Below are positions 18,210 to 27,552 of a stretch of 64,000 bases of DNA, piece by piece. The notes beneath the pieces were generated by a model, which was given only the letters and a program-made list of their open reading frames with translations, had not been told where the DNA came from and did not search any database. The DNA is taken from contig CAYTBT010000004.1 in assembly GCA_964436125.1 (NCBI GenBank), positions 1 through 64,000 of the forward strand. Direction: 5' to 3'. Position 1 is the stretch's first letter; every line of letters starts with the position of its first letter. The DNA comes from CAYRFF01 sp964436125. GTDB lineage: Bacteria > Bacteroidota > Bacteroidia > Chitinophagales > Saprospiraceae. Position numbers and translations under genes: made by a program.

Positions 18210-19201
18210 GGTACTTCAATTTTTTCCATAAGTGAATTCAAGATATCTTCGGAGCTGATATTTTCTGCTTCTGCTTCATAGGTAAGTCCTATTCTGTGGC
18301 GCATTACATCCAGGCAGATATCTCTTACGTCATCCGGAATGACAAATGCTCTTTTATGTATAAAGGCAAGTGCCTTGGCAGCAAGAGCTAAATTAATACT
18401 CGCACGCGGTGAACCACCATGAGAAATCAGGTGAGAGATATTCTCGATATTATATTTCTCCGGATATCGCGTTGCAAATACCAAATCGAGAATATATTGT
18501 TCGATTTTCTCGTCCATATAAATATCTCTCACGCATTTGCGACCATCGATTATTGCCTGCGGCTGTGTAATAACAGCAGGCTCTTCTGCTATCTCTCCAC
18601 TGAGATTTCTTCTGACGATTACACGCTCCTCATCAATGCCGGGATACTCGACATTGACCTTGAGCATAAATCTATCGAGCTGTGCTTCCGGCAATGGATA
18701 AGTCCCTTCTTGCTCAATGGGATTCTGTGTCGCAAGTACGAGGAAAGGCTCTTGCAGGTGATAACTGTGATTGCCTATCGTAACTTGTTTTTCTTGCATA
18801 GCCTCAAGAAGAGCAGCTTGTACCTTGGCCGGAGCCCTGTTTATCTCATCTGCCAGGATAAATTGTGCAAATATCGGCCCTTTTCTTACGACAAATTCAT
18901 TTTCGGCTTGATTGTATATCATTGTACCGATAATATCAGCCGGCAATAGATCCGGTGTGAATTGAATCCGATTATACGAGGTATCAACTGCAGAGGATAG
19001 TGTCCGTATTGCCAGTGTTTTGGCTAGTCCGGGTAATCCTTCCAGTAGAATATGTCCGCCGGACAACAAGGCTACAAGCAACCTTTGCATCATCTTTTTC
19101 TGCCCGACGATGACTTTTCCCGTTTCCGTCAATAAAGGATCGATAAATGCAGCTGCTTCTGTTACGCGTTCATCCAGCTGCTTGATCTGTAGTTCATCCA
19201 T
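18206..19201 (-). CDS. MoxR-family AAA+ ATPase
   Basis: This 331-residue MoxR ATPase has Walker A LEGLPGLAKT (about 55-64), Walker B FILADEINRAP (about 112-122), sensor 1 ATQNPIEQEGTYPLPEAQLDRF (about 153-174) and a C-terminal lid helix bundle (GGSPRASINLALAAKA). The length is normal. It is the first gene of the minus-strand Bat operon and would energise assembly or remodelling of the VWA-containing membrane complex. No clear promoter element is visible in the 19202-19260 stretch. Confidence 0.94.
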   Translation of the reverse strand: MDELQIKQLDERVTEAAAFIDPLLTETGKVIVGQKKMMQRLLVALLSGGHILLEGLPGLAKTLAIRTLSSAVDTSYNRIQFTPDLLPADIIGTMIYNQAENEFVVRKGPIFAQFILADEINRAPAKVQAALLEAMQEKQVTIGNHSYHLQEPFLVLATQNPIEQEGTYPLPEAQLDRFMLKVNVEYPGIDEERVIVRRNLSGEIAEEPAVITQPQAIIDGRKCVRDIYMDEKIEQYILDLVFATRYPEKYNIENISHLISHGGSPRASINLALAAKALAFIHKRAFVIPDDVRDICLDVMRHRIGLTYEAEAENISSEDILNSLMEKIEVP

Positions 19202-19375
19202 AGGCTCAAAATTTTTTTATAGTACGAGTAAACAACGTGCAAAAATACGGAAATGTTATCCAGTTCCTAAGGCAAGAACTATTGCTTTATTTATTTATCT
19301 GATTTTAGTAGGGCTATGTTCATTATTCTGCTGATAGTATTGCTTTTTCAATCTATTCCTCTGTCTTTTATATCT

Positions 19376-19590
19376 GCTCGGTGAAACGGCAGCCATACGT
19401 GCATCGCATAGTTCACTGGATTGAAAAAGGGAGGAGAAAACCACACTGAACTTTCCCCGGTAGAATTTAATCGTAAGTGTTCTAGCCTGCATCTATCGAT
19501 AGTGGTGGTTTTCATGCCGGCAAAGAGGAAAAAGGGAATTGTACCGGATGTTTCCTTTGCTCAATGCTTATTCTATTCTAGTAAAGCCGA
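19376..19590 (-). repeat. Diverged copy of the ~215-bp repeat, inverted
   Basis: Read on the minus strand, this stretch aligns with 8176-8394. Landmarks are CTATCGATAGATGCAGGCTAG (complement, 19484-19504), a GGAGGAGAAA/TTTCTCCTCC segment and the CGGYGAAA start. A short open frame running into the tRNA is not credible. The 19202-19634 interval has no other recognisable content. Confidence 0.5.
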
Positions 19591-19634
19591 GTCCGGTCAG
19601 AATTGTAATCCACGAGAAGAGAGAGAAGAAAAAG

Positions 19635-19708
19635 TCGGGATGACTGGATTCGAACCAGCGACCACTTGCACCCCATGCAAGTACGCTACCGGACTGCGCC
19701 ACATCCCG
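19635..19708 (-). tRNA. tRNA-Pro (GGG)
   Basis: A 74-nt cloverleaf on the minus strand. The acceptor stem CGGGATG pairs with CATCCCG with discriminator A, the anticodon stem CTTGC/GCAAG holds loop ATGGGGT (anticodon GGG), and the T arm carries GGTTCGAATCC. The CCA end is not encoded. Confidence 0.95.
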
Positions 19709-19848
19709 ATCATGGGACAAAGCTAAGCTTTTCTACAATTTTATAAAAGAGAAGAAGCTGAAATCGTAAAATCTTACATTTATCAATCCTAAAAGTGGTT
19801 TCTATACTGGAGCAGGGATGAGACATACCTTCTCATCGCGTAAACCGT

Positions 19849-20754
19849 TTATGATAAAGTATCTGCATACCAGATAATAGCTCCGGCTTTATTGCGATTA
19901 TCAACATTTTTATCCCTCAATATTTCAGCTGCATATTCTTGTAGCGCATTGATGGGAGAGGGGCTAGAGATAGCTTCCTTTACTCTGTTATCTTCTGCTA
20001 TGCGCGCAATATCATCTTGGCCGGGGACTTCATGTAAACCACAGAGCATACCTATATCATTGGCATTGAGGATTTTTGAATTTTTTGCGGAAGCTGGAAG
20101 AGCATCATAACCAATGGCATTACCGGCAGCAGGTTGAATTATCGTATGAATTGCATCGCCACTTGCACGACAATAAAAAGCCCTTCCAAGGCGCCCCATA
20201 AGATCAATTTTATGCGGATTAACGCGATTGTTCTCAATAAGATCCTCACGTACATGAATTCTGAGGACATCACAGATAATGAGATTTCCCGCACCGCCTT
20301 CGATCCCCAGGCTTATGATGTCTTTAACCTTGCACTCTAGATGAGCCGGAGACTCCTTTACGCGATAAGGCTTAACAAGATCGGAAGGAATCGGTGTTAA
20401 ATGAGTGGTATCAAATTCACTGACATCCGGAGGGAAATTTACGCCTGCGACGGCGACCTTTCTCACGATGTCATAACTCACCGCGTTGATAACGACTTCT
20501 CCTGTCTCTTGAGCGTTGTGTAGAGTATCTTTGGTGGTATTATTGGCTACTCGTCGAGATGGGCAGAAGATAGCTGTGGGTGGATTGGAGCCGAAGACGT
20601 TAAAGAAACTAAATGGAGCGAGATTGGGCCTGCCATCTTTATCTATCGTGCTTGCAAATGCTATAGGTCGTGGTGCAACACAAGCTAATAAATATTGATG
20701 GAAATCGGGCACAGGAATATCTCCCGGGTCAATAGTTCTCATTTTATCCTCCAT
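19849..20754 (-). CDS. Flavin reductase-like, FMN-binding split-barrel protein
   Basis: This 301-residue protein carries a flavin reductase-like domain (about residues 15-190) with the typical start YLLACVAPRPIAFASTIDKDGRPNLAPFSFFNVFGSNPP and the FMN-loop region (CPSRRVANNTTKDTLHNAQETGEVVIN). Such proteins bind FMN and reduce it or act as flavin-dependent oxidoreductase partners; the substrate is unknown. It has a C-terminal extension of ~100 residues beyond the minimal barrel (from about 205). It appears monocistronic between tRNA-Pro and the divergent tlpA-like gene. A one-mismatch copy of the 12-mer motif lies at 20083-20094. Confidence 0.85.
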   Translation of the reverse strand: MEDKMRTIDPGDIPVPDFHQYLLACVAPRPIAFASTIDKDGRPNLAPFSFFNVFGSNPPTAIFCPSRRVANNTTKDTLHNAQETGEVVINAVSYDIVRKVAVAGVNFPPDVSEFDTTHLTPIPSDLVKPYRVKESPAHLECKVKDIISLGIEGGAGNLIICDVLRIHVREDLIENNRVNPHKIDLMGRLGRAFYCRASGDAIHTIIQPAAGNAIGYDALPASAKNSKILNANDIGMLCGLHEVPGQDDIARIAEDNRVKEAISSPSPINALQEYAAEILRDKNVDNRNKAGAIIWYADTLS

Positions 20755-20848
20755 AAATTAATTGTCAGTTTAGTGAAATATTTGCGTAAAGATGAGATTG
20801 TTTCCCTTGTTTTCAAACAATTTGCTGCGTAAAAAGTTAGGATAGCGT

Positions 20849-21370
20849 ATGAAATTCATGAATAAATATGGAGTGTGGATCGTCATTATAGGGCTCGTTA
20901 TCTATCTCTTCTACAGAACAGAACAGGCAAAGCCTGATATCGAGGCCGGCGAAATGGCACCGGAGTTTTCCTTTGTGGCATTGGATGGCAATACCTATAC
21001 CAATTCTTCATTCAAGGGACAATTTGTCTTAATTGATTTCTGGGGATCGTGGTGCCGGCCATGTAAAGTTGCCAATGCCAAGCTCAAGCACTTGTATCAA
21101 GAAGTATTGGAGACGGAAAAATACAGAGAGAATTTCAGCCTGGTAAGTATTGCCTATGAAAAAGATAGCTCAGAATGGCTCAATGCAATTGAGAATCAAA
21201 AATTGACCTGGCCTATTCAGGCGATGGAAAAGCAGAACGGCAATTCACCTATGGTGAGAGATTTTAAGATTCAGGCATTCCCTACCAATTTTTTAATCAA
21301 TCCCGATGGTAGAATAGTTGCGGTCAATGTGTCACAGACAACCGTAATCAAACGATTAAAGGAACAGTAA
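20849..21370 (+). CDS. TlpA/ResA-like membrane-anchored thioredoxin
   Basis: This 173-residue protein has an N-terminal membrane anchor (about residues 8-22) followed by a thioredoxin fold with the redox motif WCRPC (Cys69 and Cys72) and the cis-Pro region AFPTNFLINPDG. It would act as a periplasm-facing thiol oxidoreductase, for example in cytochrome c maturation or repair of oxidised thiols. It is divergently transcribed from the flavin reductase gene. The exact partner cannot be told from context. Confidence 0.88.
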   Translation: MKFMNKYGVWIVIIGLVIYLFYRTEQAKPDIEAGEMAPEFSFVALDGNTYTNSSFKGQFVLIDFWGSWCRPCKVANAKLKHLYQEVLETEKYRENFSLVSIAYEKDSSEWLNAIENQKLTWPIQAMEKQNGNSPMVRDFKIQAFPTNFLINPDGRIVAVNVSQTTVIKRLKEQ

Positions 21371-21590
21371 TCTGCTAAATCGGCAAGCCTTCGATCTAGA
21401 AGCTGACAGAATGACTTAAAAACTAGTTTGGCAGAGGAATTGAGCTTACAATAAACGTATGCAATAAAAGGATGAATTGCCGACTTCCCCTATGATTATA
21501 ATTCAGTGTGGTAGTCAATTTTCATATTGCATAGAAAAGACTTGTAAACAGGGAAAAGATTAAAGAATTAATTTTTATAAAGAATATTAC

Positions 21591-22166
21591 ATGAGAAAAA
21601 AAGCAGATAAGAAAAAGACTGAGGAAAAAGAGCCTATTCAAGATGAAGCTGCTGTGGAAGTTGACTCTACTATAGAGGAAAATGAAGTGGAAGCTAAGGA
21701 GATAGATAGTTTATATGAGGAGCTTGAAGAACTCAAGGCACAGCTCGCAGAAAGTAAAGATAAGTATCTCCGCTTATTTGCTGAGTTTGAGAATTATAAG
21801 AAGCGTATGATCAGGGAGAAAGTTGATGTGCGCAGGCTAGCATCCATAGACACAATCACCAAGCTGCTTCCTGTTTTAGATGACTTTGAGCGGGCGAAGG
21901 CGGTTGCAGAGGATGAAACGACAGAAGAGGTATTTACCGACGGTGTCCGACTTGTATATGAAAAGTTAAAGAAAGCCCTGAAGGATTCAGGTCTGCGTAA
22001 GATGGATACTGAGGGGGGAAAATTTGATCCTGAGTTACACGATGCTTTTGCTGAACTACCGGTTGATAAGAAAAAGAAGAAGGGAATGATCCTTGATACC
22101 ATCGAGGCAGGATATTATCTCAATGATAAGATTATCCGACATGCCAAGGTTGTCGTGGGGAAGTAA
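21591..22166 (+). CDS. grpE: GrpE nucleotide exchange factor
   Basis: This 191-residue protein is the DnaK nucleotide exchange factor. An acidic/lysine-rich N-terminus (about 1-45) precedes a long coiled coil (about 45-95, with YLRLFAEFENYKKRM) and the C-terminal beta-wing (GGKFDPELHDAFAEL ... GYYLNDKIIRHAKVVVGK). The length is normal. It is followed directly by dnaJ, and the pair forms the cochaperone set for DnaK encoded elsewhere. Confidence 0.95.
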   Translation: MRKKADKKKTEEKEPIQDEAAVEVDSTIEENEVEAKEIDSLYEELEELKAQLAESKDKYLRLFAEFENYKKRMIREKVDVRRLASIDTITKLLPVLDDFERAKAVAEDETTEEVFTDGVRLVYEKLKKALKDSGLRKMDTEGGKFDPELHDAFAELPVDKKKKKGMILDTIEAGYYLNDKIIRHAKVVVGK

Positions 22167-22211
22167 AGAACGATTGGTTTATTAAGGAGGAATAAAAAAA
22201 GATTAATATTT

Positions 22212-23384
22212 ATGGCAAAACGAGATTACTATGAAGTTCTCGGTGTTGACAAGAGTGCTGATAAAAGGGCGATAAAAAAAGCCTATAGAAAACTTGCAAT
22301 GAAATATCATCCGGATAAGAATCCTGGTGATAAAGAGGCAGAAGAAAAGTTTAAAGAGGCTTATGAGGCTTATGAAGTCCTGCATGATGACGAGAAACGT
22401 GCGCTATACGATAAGTATGGCCATGCTGGCGTGAGTGGGAATGCCAGAGGATCTTTCCAGGGGCGATCCATGACAATGGAAGATATTTTAAATCAATTTG
22501 GCGATATATTTGGAGATAGGGGAAATCCCTTTGATTCCTTCTTCGGTGGAGGTGGCCAACGCGGTGCTAGAACGAGACGACCACGTGGACAGAAAGGCTC
22601 CAATCTCCGTATCAAAGTCGCTCTGGACTTGAAAGAAATTGCCAATGGCGTTACAAAGAAAATTAAAGTTAAAAAACAGGTTCCTTGTGAGACATGTAAT
22701 GGTTCAGGAGCCAAGGATTCTACATCAGTAAAGACCTGTAGCACTTGTAATGGAAGTGGTTACGTAAGACAGGTGAGCTCTACATTCCTCGGACAGATGC
22801 AGACTACGACCACTTGCCCAAATTGCCACGGTACCGGTGAAATGGTCACTGAAAAATGTTCTGATTGCAATGGATCAGGGCGCATGAGAAAAGATGAAAC
22901 AATTGAAATTGAAATCCCGGCAGGCGTCGAAGACGGTATGCAATTGTCGATGCGCGGTTATGGCAATGCAGGGCTTCATGGTGGCCCGGCAGGCGATCTT
23001 TTAATTAATATTCAGGAAAAAGAGCACAAATACCTAAAAAGAGATGGCCAGAATTTAAATTTTGACCTTTACTTGAATTTTGCTGATGCAGCATTGGGCA
23101 CCTCAGTTCACGTTCCTACAATCAGCGGTAAAGCCAAAATTAAAGTACCTGCAGGCACACAGAGTGGTAAGATATTGCGGCTGAAAGGGAAGGGCTTACC
23201 TTCAATTCAAGGTTATGGCAAGGGAGATCAGTTTGTCCATGTCAATGTGTGGACTCCGAAGAAATTGAACGATGAGGAGAAGAAAATCCTCGAGGAATTG
23301 AAGACACATGATAATTTTAAACCGAAGCCGGGGAATTCTGACAAGGGATTCTTTGAGCGGATGAAGGATTATTTTAAAGCGTGA
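22212..23384 (+). CDS. dnaJ: Chaperone DnaJ
   Basis: This 390-residue type I J-protein has a J domain (about 1-70, HPD within KYHPDKNPG), a Gly/Phe-rich linker (about 75-125), a zinc-binding region with four CxxCxGxG repeats (CETCNGSG, CSTCNGSG, CPNCHGTG, CSDCNGSG at about 157-230) and C-terminal substrate-binding domains. An AAGGAGG Shine-Dalgarno-like run lies about 25 bp upstream, further than usual, in a region with an AT-rich spacer. The stop is followed 1 bp later by gldH. Confidence 0.96.
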   Translation: MAKRDYYEVLGVDKSADKRAIKKAYRKLAMKYHPDKNPGDKEAEEKFKEAYEAYEVLHDDEKRALYDKYGHAGVSGNARGSFQGRSMTMEDILNQFGDIFGDRGNPFDSFFGGGGQRGARTRRPRGQKGSNLRIKVALDLKEIANGVTKKIKVKKQVPCETCNGSGAKDSTSVKTCSTCNGSGYVRQVSSTFLGQMQTTTTCPNCHGTGEMVTEKCSDCNGSGRMRKDETIEIEIPAGVEDGMQLSMRGYGNAGLHGGPAGDLLINIQEKEHKYLKRDGQNLNFDLYLNFADAALGTSVHVPTISGKAKIKVPAGTQSGKILRLKGKGLPSIQGYGKGDQFVHVNVWTPKKLNDEEKKILEELKTHDNFKPKPGNSDKGFFERMKDYFKA

Positions 23385-23385
23385 T

Positions 23386-23871
23386 ATGCGATTAGTGCTT
23401 TTATTTGCCGGTATTTTCTTTTTAGCTGCATGCGGAAAAAACCCTCGTATCTATGAAGAGTCAATTAAGATATCGGACCAAGAATGGTCTTATGAAGATA
23501 GTCTCGACTTTACATTTGAAGTGAAAGATACCACGCAATTGTACGGCCTTGGACTTGAGGTAGTTTTCACGGAGGATTATCCCTATGAAAATATCTATAC
23601 GCAGATTAAGACAATTATGCCGGATAAATCGGTAAAGGAGAACCTCTTTTCTGTTGAATTGCGCAATTCGGAAAAACGCAGAACGCTTATCTGTAACGAG
23701 GAGTCATGTACGATAGATGTTTTTCTGCAAGCGCCCTTAAAATTCATAGAACTCGGGGATTACACCTTGCGGATATCTCAATTTACAAGGAAAGCAGTTG
23801 TGCCCGGCATTCTTGAAATAAGCTTATACCTTGAAAAGCTTGACAGTGCGTATAAAAGTAAAGCTGAATAG
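23386..23871 (+). CDS. gldH: Gliding motility lipoprotein GldH
   Basis: This 161-residue lipoprotein has a signal peptide ending LAAC (Cys16) and a beta-rich body with FxFEVKDTTQLYGLGLEVVFTEDYPYENIY, which is characteristic of GldH. GldH is needed for gliding and chitin utilisation in Flavobacterium and is widespread in Bacteroidota that have type IX secretion. Placement immediately after dnaJ, 1 bp apart, suggests co-transcription. It agrees with the T9SS sorting domains seen at 56450-61981 and 63180-64000. Confidence 0.86.
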   Translation: MRLVLLFAGIFFLAACGKNPRIYEESIKISDQEWSYEDSLDFTFEVKDTTQLYGLGLEVVFTEDYPYENIYTQIKTIMPDKSVKENLFSVELRNSEKRRTLICNEESCTIDVFLQAPLKFIELGDYTLRISQFTRKAVVPGILEISLYLEKLDSAYKSKAE

Positions 23872-23902
23872 GAATGGGTATTTCCGATACCGTTCCCCTT
23901 TT
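23871..23902 (+). terminator. Possible intrinsic terminator after gldH
   Basis: An interrupted stem, GGAA/TTCC and GGTAT/ATACC with a small internal loop, is followed by CCCTTTT. The stem is weak and the T-run short, so this is only a candidate. Confidence 0.35.
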
Positions 23903-24010
23903 ATCCTAGGCTCATAATCTTATCTTTAATCCGACTCAGGCGGGTTCCTCATCAATGGTCAATTAAAGATTATCGGCATCGATTCCCATTACGACTGCAG
24001 CCAAGCTGAT

Positions 24011-24571
24011 TCACCCTTTTTTCCACTTGATACCACAACCACCTGACGGATATTGTCGTGAGGGAGAGGGTTTTCCTGCTAGCAGCTTGTCCAATGCATT
24101 TCTGAGATCTTTTCCATTGATTTCCTCGGTATTGCCTGGCCTTGCGCTATCGAGTTGACCGCGATAATAGAGTTTTTCCTCAGTATCAAATACATAAAAG
24201 TCAGGTGTACAAGCGGCATCATACGCACGAGCAACTTCTTGAGTTTCATCATAGAGATAGGGGAAAGGGAAATCGTGTTTATCTGCCAGTTCTTTCATTT
24301 TATCCGGAGCATCGGCCGGTTTCTGTGCGATATCTGTCGGGCTTATTGCGATAAATGAGATTCCACTGGCTTGATATTCTCGTGCAAGCTGTACAATCTC
24401 CGGCAAGACGTAAATGACATAAGGGCAGTGGTTGCATATAAACATCACGACTGTGCCATGTTCTCCATGAACATCCTTTAAATTTACCTTTTCTCCATCA
24501 AGGACATTGGGCAAGGAAAAATCCGGTGCCACGGTGCCGAGTTCAAGCATATTGGAAAGAGTATAAGCCAT
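24011..24571 (-). CDS. Thioredoxin-family (AhpC/TSA-like) protein
   Basis: This 186-residue protein has a peroxiredoxin/TlpA-like thioredoxin fold. The segment VVMFICNHCPYVIYVLPE carries a CNHC redox motif at about residues 46-49. This subgroup (AhpC/TSA with CxxC and a C-terminal GGCGIKWK tail) is common in Bacteroidota and usually cytosolic, which agrees with the lack of a signal peptide. The partner and substrate are unknown. Confidence 0.85.
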   Translation of the reverse strand: MAYTLSNMLELGTVAPDFSLPNVLDGEKVNLKDVHGEHGTVVMFICNHCPYVIYVLPEIVQLAREYQASGISFIAISPTDIAQKPADAPDKMKELADKHDFPFPYLYDETQEVARAYDAACTPDFYVFDTEEKLYYRGQLDSARPGNTEEINGKDLRNALDKLLAGKPSPSRQYPSGGCGIKWKKG

Positions 24572-24612
24572 TTTTTATCGTATTTATTAAAAAATAGAAG
24601 GTGGAAATGAAG

Positions 24613-25440
24613 TCAATTGTTCATGCATTCCTCGGATATGCCTAAAACGTACTTCTTCACAATGTCAAGGGAATCTACAAGAAAATCACCTTTAAACCCA
24701 TTAATCATTGTATCTCGGAGATGAGCTTCCGCAAATGCCGTACACTCTTCCGCTATCGGCATATAGGACCAATGCCATTTTTCTTCTTCATAACCACTGC
24801 GCCCGGTATTGGCTTTATCCGTATAGGGACGACAAAAGCCATATTCCGCAGCGTGTTTTCCCAGCCACCGGAAGAGCTTCAAGCCCTTGCCATAGGTAAA
24901 CCAATTGTTATTAAAGGCATTCAGATCAATATCTGTTCCCCAGTGGTGCCGCGAGGTGCCCGGCATTGAACTATAAAGCAAGATTTTTTCAGCTCGGCGA
25001 TAGGGATCTTTTATGGCACTAGCGAGATTGAGGCCGTCCACCTTCTTTTGCCCTGTCCATTTAGCCTCCCATATTCCTTTTTGATAAGTAAAATTCCGGG
25101 TAGCAGAGCGGATGATTAAGTTTATTCCGTCCGACTGAGCAGCGGCGCGCATTTGCCGAAAGGCAGCAAGAGCTTCTTTTCTTAAGTATAAACCCGATCT
25201 ATCGGCCATTGAGTCTGGAACAATTGCAAATAATGAAGAGGTATCCGGGTTAAAATTGCCACATACATAGCCGAGATTGAGCCATTCAGGAAAACTATCC
25301 TCGACAACTGCAGTATCAACAGGAGCCGGTGCGCTCATCGATACAGAAGTTTCATTGGTCGAGTTTTTACAAGAAAAAAACAATAGAAATGCAATTAAGA
25401 CAAGGAAATCTCTGTTGTAATTAACGTATTTTGACAGCAT
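24613..25440 (-). CDS. M15-family D-Ala-D-Ala carboxypeptidase-like lipoprotein
   Basis: This 275-residue lipoprotein (lipobox FFSC, Cys24) carries a VanY/M15 zinc peptidase domain. The Zn ligands are visible in SRHHWGTDIDLNAF (His and Asp of HxxxxxxD) and EKWHWSY (second His). It would trim peptidoglycan stem peptides in the periplasm or at the inner face of the outer membrane. It is divergent from degP-like 25578. An exact 12-mer GCTTMCGCAAAT copy lies at 24725-24736, encoding AFAEAH. Confidence 0.85.
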   Translation of the reverse strand: MLSKYVNYNRDFLVLIAFLLFFSCKNSTNETSVSMSAPAPVDTAVVEDSFPEWLNLGYVCGNFNPDTSSLFAIVPDSMADRSGLYLRKEALAAFRQMRAAAQSDGINLIIRSATRNFTYQKGIWEAKWTGQKKVDGLNLASAIKDPYRRAEKILLYSSMPGTSRHHWGTDIDLNAFNNNWFTYGKGLKLFRWLGKHAAEYGFCRPYTDKANTGRSGYEEEKWHWSYMPIAEECTAFAEAHLRDTMINGFKGDFLVDSLDIVKKYVLGISEECMNN

Positions 25441-25577
25441 ATTTTATGACCTTTATTCATTGAGCTTAAAATGCGTTAAGGTAACGTTAAAAAACGGGTA
25501 ATCTCTACACATTTCAGCGTACAAGGAAGTTAAAATACACGAGGAATCAAAACCAAAAAACTTAAAAATTAGATTTT

Positions 25578-27074
25578 ATGAAAAGAACAATTTTTCTTTC
25601 AGCAATCGTTGCCTTCCTAGTCAGTGCATTGACGATTGGTGGTTTTTATTATCTGAATGGAAATGACTCGGAGACACACAATGTTACAATTCAGAAAATT
25701 GATGGCGGGGCGAGTAATGTCCTTTATACCAAGGATGCAAATGGTGATATTCAGCCTCTGAACTTTGAGAAAGTTGCCTCGGAGGTGATGCCTGCCGTTG
25801 TGAGCATTAAGTCCAAGATAGAACGTTCCGGACAACAACAGCAACAACAATATCTGAACCCATTCCGTAGATTTTTTCAAGATATGCCAAATTTTCATCG
25901 GTATTACAATCCTCAACCGGTGATAGGGATGGGTTCCGGTGTAATAATTAATAAAAAAGGATATATCGTGACCAATAATCACGTCATAACCGATGCGGAA
26001 AAGGTAACGGTTACGCTGCACGATAATCGGGAATTTACGGCGCATGTCGTAGGAACTGATCCGACGACGGATATTGCGCTTATTAAAATTGATGGTGCCA
26101 AGAATCTCCACACACTGCCCCTCGTAAATTCCAATAATGTGAAGGTAGGTGAGTGGGTGCTCGCGGTTGGGAACCCATTTGGGCTTACTTCAACGGTTAC
26201 TGCAGGAATTGTTTCTGCCAAGGCAAGAAATATTAATATCATAGATAGCAAGTATGCCGTTGAGTCTTTTATTCAGACTGATGCCGCGATTAATAAAGGA
26301 AATAGCGGTGGCGCACTGGTAAATCTGCAAGGAGGACTTATCGGCATCAATTCTGCTATTTATAGCCCTTCCGGAGCATACAGCGGATACGGATTTGCCG
26401 TACCGTCCAATATCGTCAGCAAGGTCGTTGAAGATTTATTGCAATATGGCTCAGTACAACGCGGTTTCTTAGGTGTCTCTATCGCCAATATCACCAATGA
26501 CCTCGTCAAAAAACAATCCTTGAAGGTAAAGGATGGTGTTTATGTCGTCAGTGTGAAGGAAAATAGTGCCGCCTCTGAAGCCGGTATTAAAGCCGGTGAT
26601 GTGATCACTGCTGTAAATGGCATCCAGGTCCATAGTTCACCTAAACTTCAAGAGCTTATCGCTACCAAGCGACCAGGCGATACGGTAGAATTGACAATTA
26701 ACAGCAATGGAAAAGAAAAGGTGGTAAAAGCGACCTTGTATAATAAGAAAGGAACGACAGATATTGTAGAATTGGATTATTCTGATGCCGCAGCCCAGCT
26801 TGGGATAAAACTCCGGGAACTAGACTCGGATGAAGCTGCTCAGCTCAATATCGATGGTGGAGTCATGATTGAAGAAATTAATGCCGGACATATTGCCCAG
26901 GAAACGAGCATCAGGGAGGGATTTATTATCCTTGAGGTCGATGGACAGAAGGTGTCCACGGTGGAAGATGTCAATAAAATACTCGGTAGTAAACACGGAA
27001 ATTATGTAGAGATTAAAGGAATCTACAAGGATGTACCGGGGGTTTATTACTACGGTATTAATATTGATAACTGA
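25578..27074 (+). CDS. DegP/HtrA (Do family) periplasmic serine protease
   Basis: This 498-residue protein has an N-terminal membrane anchor or signal (about 5-26), a trypsin-like domain with the full catalytic triad (His135 in NNHVIT, Asp165 in TTDIALIK, Ser243 in NKGNSGGALVN) and two PDZ domains (about 290-385 and 405-495). It degrades or refolds misfolded envelope proteins. A Gln-rich tract in the N-terminal loop (about 86-91) is typical of the LA loop. It is followed by a strong intrinsic terminator, so it is monocistronic. Confidence 0.93.
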   Translation: MKRTIFLSAIVAFLVSALTIGGFYYLNGNDSETHNVTIQKIDGGASNVLYTKDANGDIQPLNFEKVASEVMPAVVSIKSKIERSGQQQQQQYLNPFRRFFQDMPNFHRYYNPQPVIGMGSGVIINKKGYIVTNNHVITDAEKVTVTLHDNREFTAHVVGTDPTTDIALIKIDGAKNLHTLPLVNSNNVKVGEWVLAVGNPFGLTSTVTAGIVSAKARNINIIDSKYAVESFIQTDAAINKGNSGGALVNLQGGLIGINSAIYSPSGAYSGYGFAVPSNIVSKVVEDLLQYGSVQRGFLGVSIANITNDLVKKQSLKVKDGVYVVSVKENSAASEAGIKAGDVITAVNGIQVHSSPKLQELIATKRPGDTVELTINSNGKEKVVKATLYNKKGTTDIVELDYSDAAAQLGIKLRELDSDEAAQLNIDGGVMIEEINAGHIAQETSIREGFIILEVDGQKVSTVEDVNKILGSKHGNYVEIKGIYKDVPGVYYYGINIDN

Positions 27075-27116
27075 TAGTATAGATTGAAAAGTATCATTTT
27101 GTGAAGTTTTTCATGG

Positions 27117-27152
27117 CCGTTACAGGGTTTTATTGCTCTGTAACGGTTTTTT
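27117..27152 (+). terminator. Intrinsic terminator of the DegP gene
   Basis: A perfect 9-bp stem CCGTTACAG (27117-27125) and CTGTAACGG (27138-27146) with a 12-nt loop is followed by six T residues. It lies 43 bp after the protease stop codon. Confidence 0.85.
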
Positions 27153-27163
27153 CATGTCTATCA

Positions 27164-27175
27164 GCTTCCGCAAAT
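27164..27175 (+). repeat. Dispersed 12-mer, intergenic copy
   Basis: Exact match to GCTTMCGCAAAT, just downstream of the DegP terminator. One of 13 exact copies in the window. Confidence 0.7.
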
Positions 27176-27225
27176 GGGTCTTGAGTTTTGTCGTCATCTT
27201 TTTTGCTCTTGCACTTTTCCACCTG

Positions 27226-27472
27226 CCGGTGAAATGGTGAAGGTATGCGTACAGCGCATATTTTACTGAGTTGGCAAAAAGATGAAAACTACGAGTCAGC
27301 TCATAAGGCGATTAAGGCTGCTGATGTTTCACCTTAGCAATTCCTTTAAAATCTGTGCTGAATTCTGCTTGTTTTAGCTTATTTCTACCGATAGTGAAGT
27401 ACCATATATGCATGGCGGGGAATAGATGAAATATATTGATTATTCCCATCGCTTATTCCTTATTCTACGCTA
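27226..27472 (-). repeat. Strongly diverged copy of the ~215-bp repeat, inverted
   Basis: In the gap between the DegP terminator and the DUF2207 gene, landmarks CGGTGAAATG, a TACCGATAG core near 27386 and CTTATTCCTTATTCTA near 27452 align with 19376-19590 read on the same strand. Similarity is low and indels are frequent. No gene is visible between 27176 and 27552. Confidence 0.35.
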
Positions 27473-27552
27473 GCTCCTGAACTCAGCTAACAGCTAATTG
27501 CCGCTCTTAAACTTACCGCTCTTGACTCCGACCTGGCAACTCCCAATCCCGA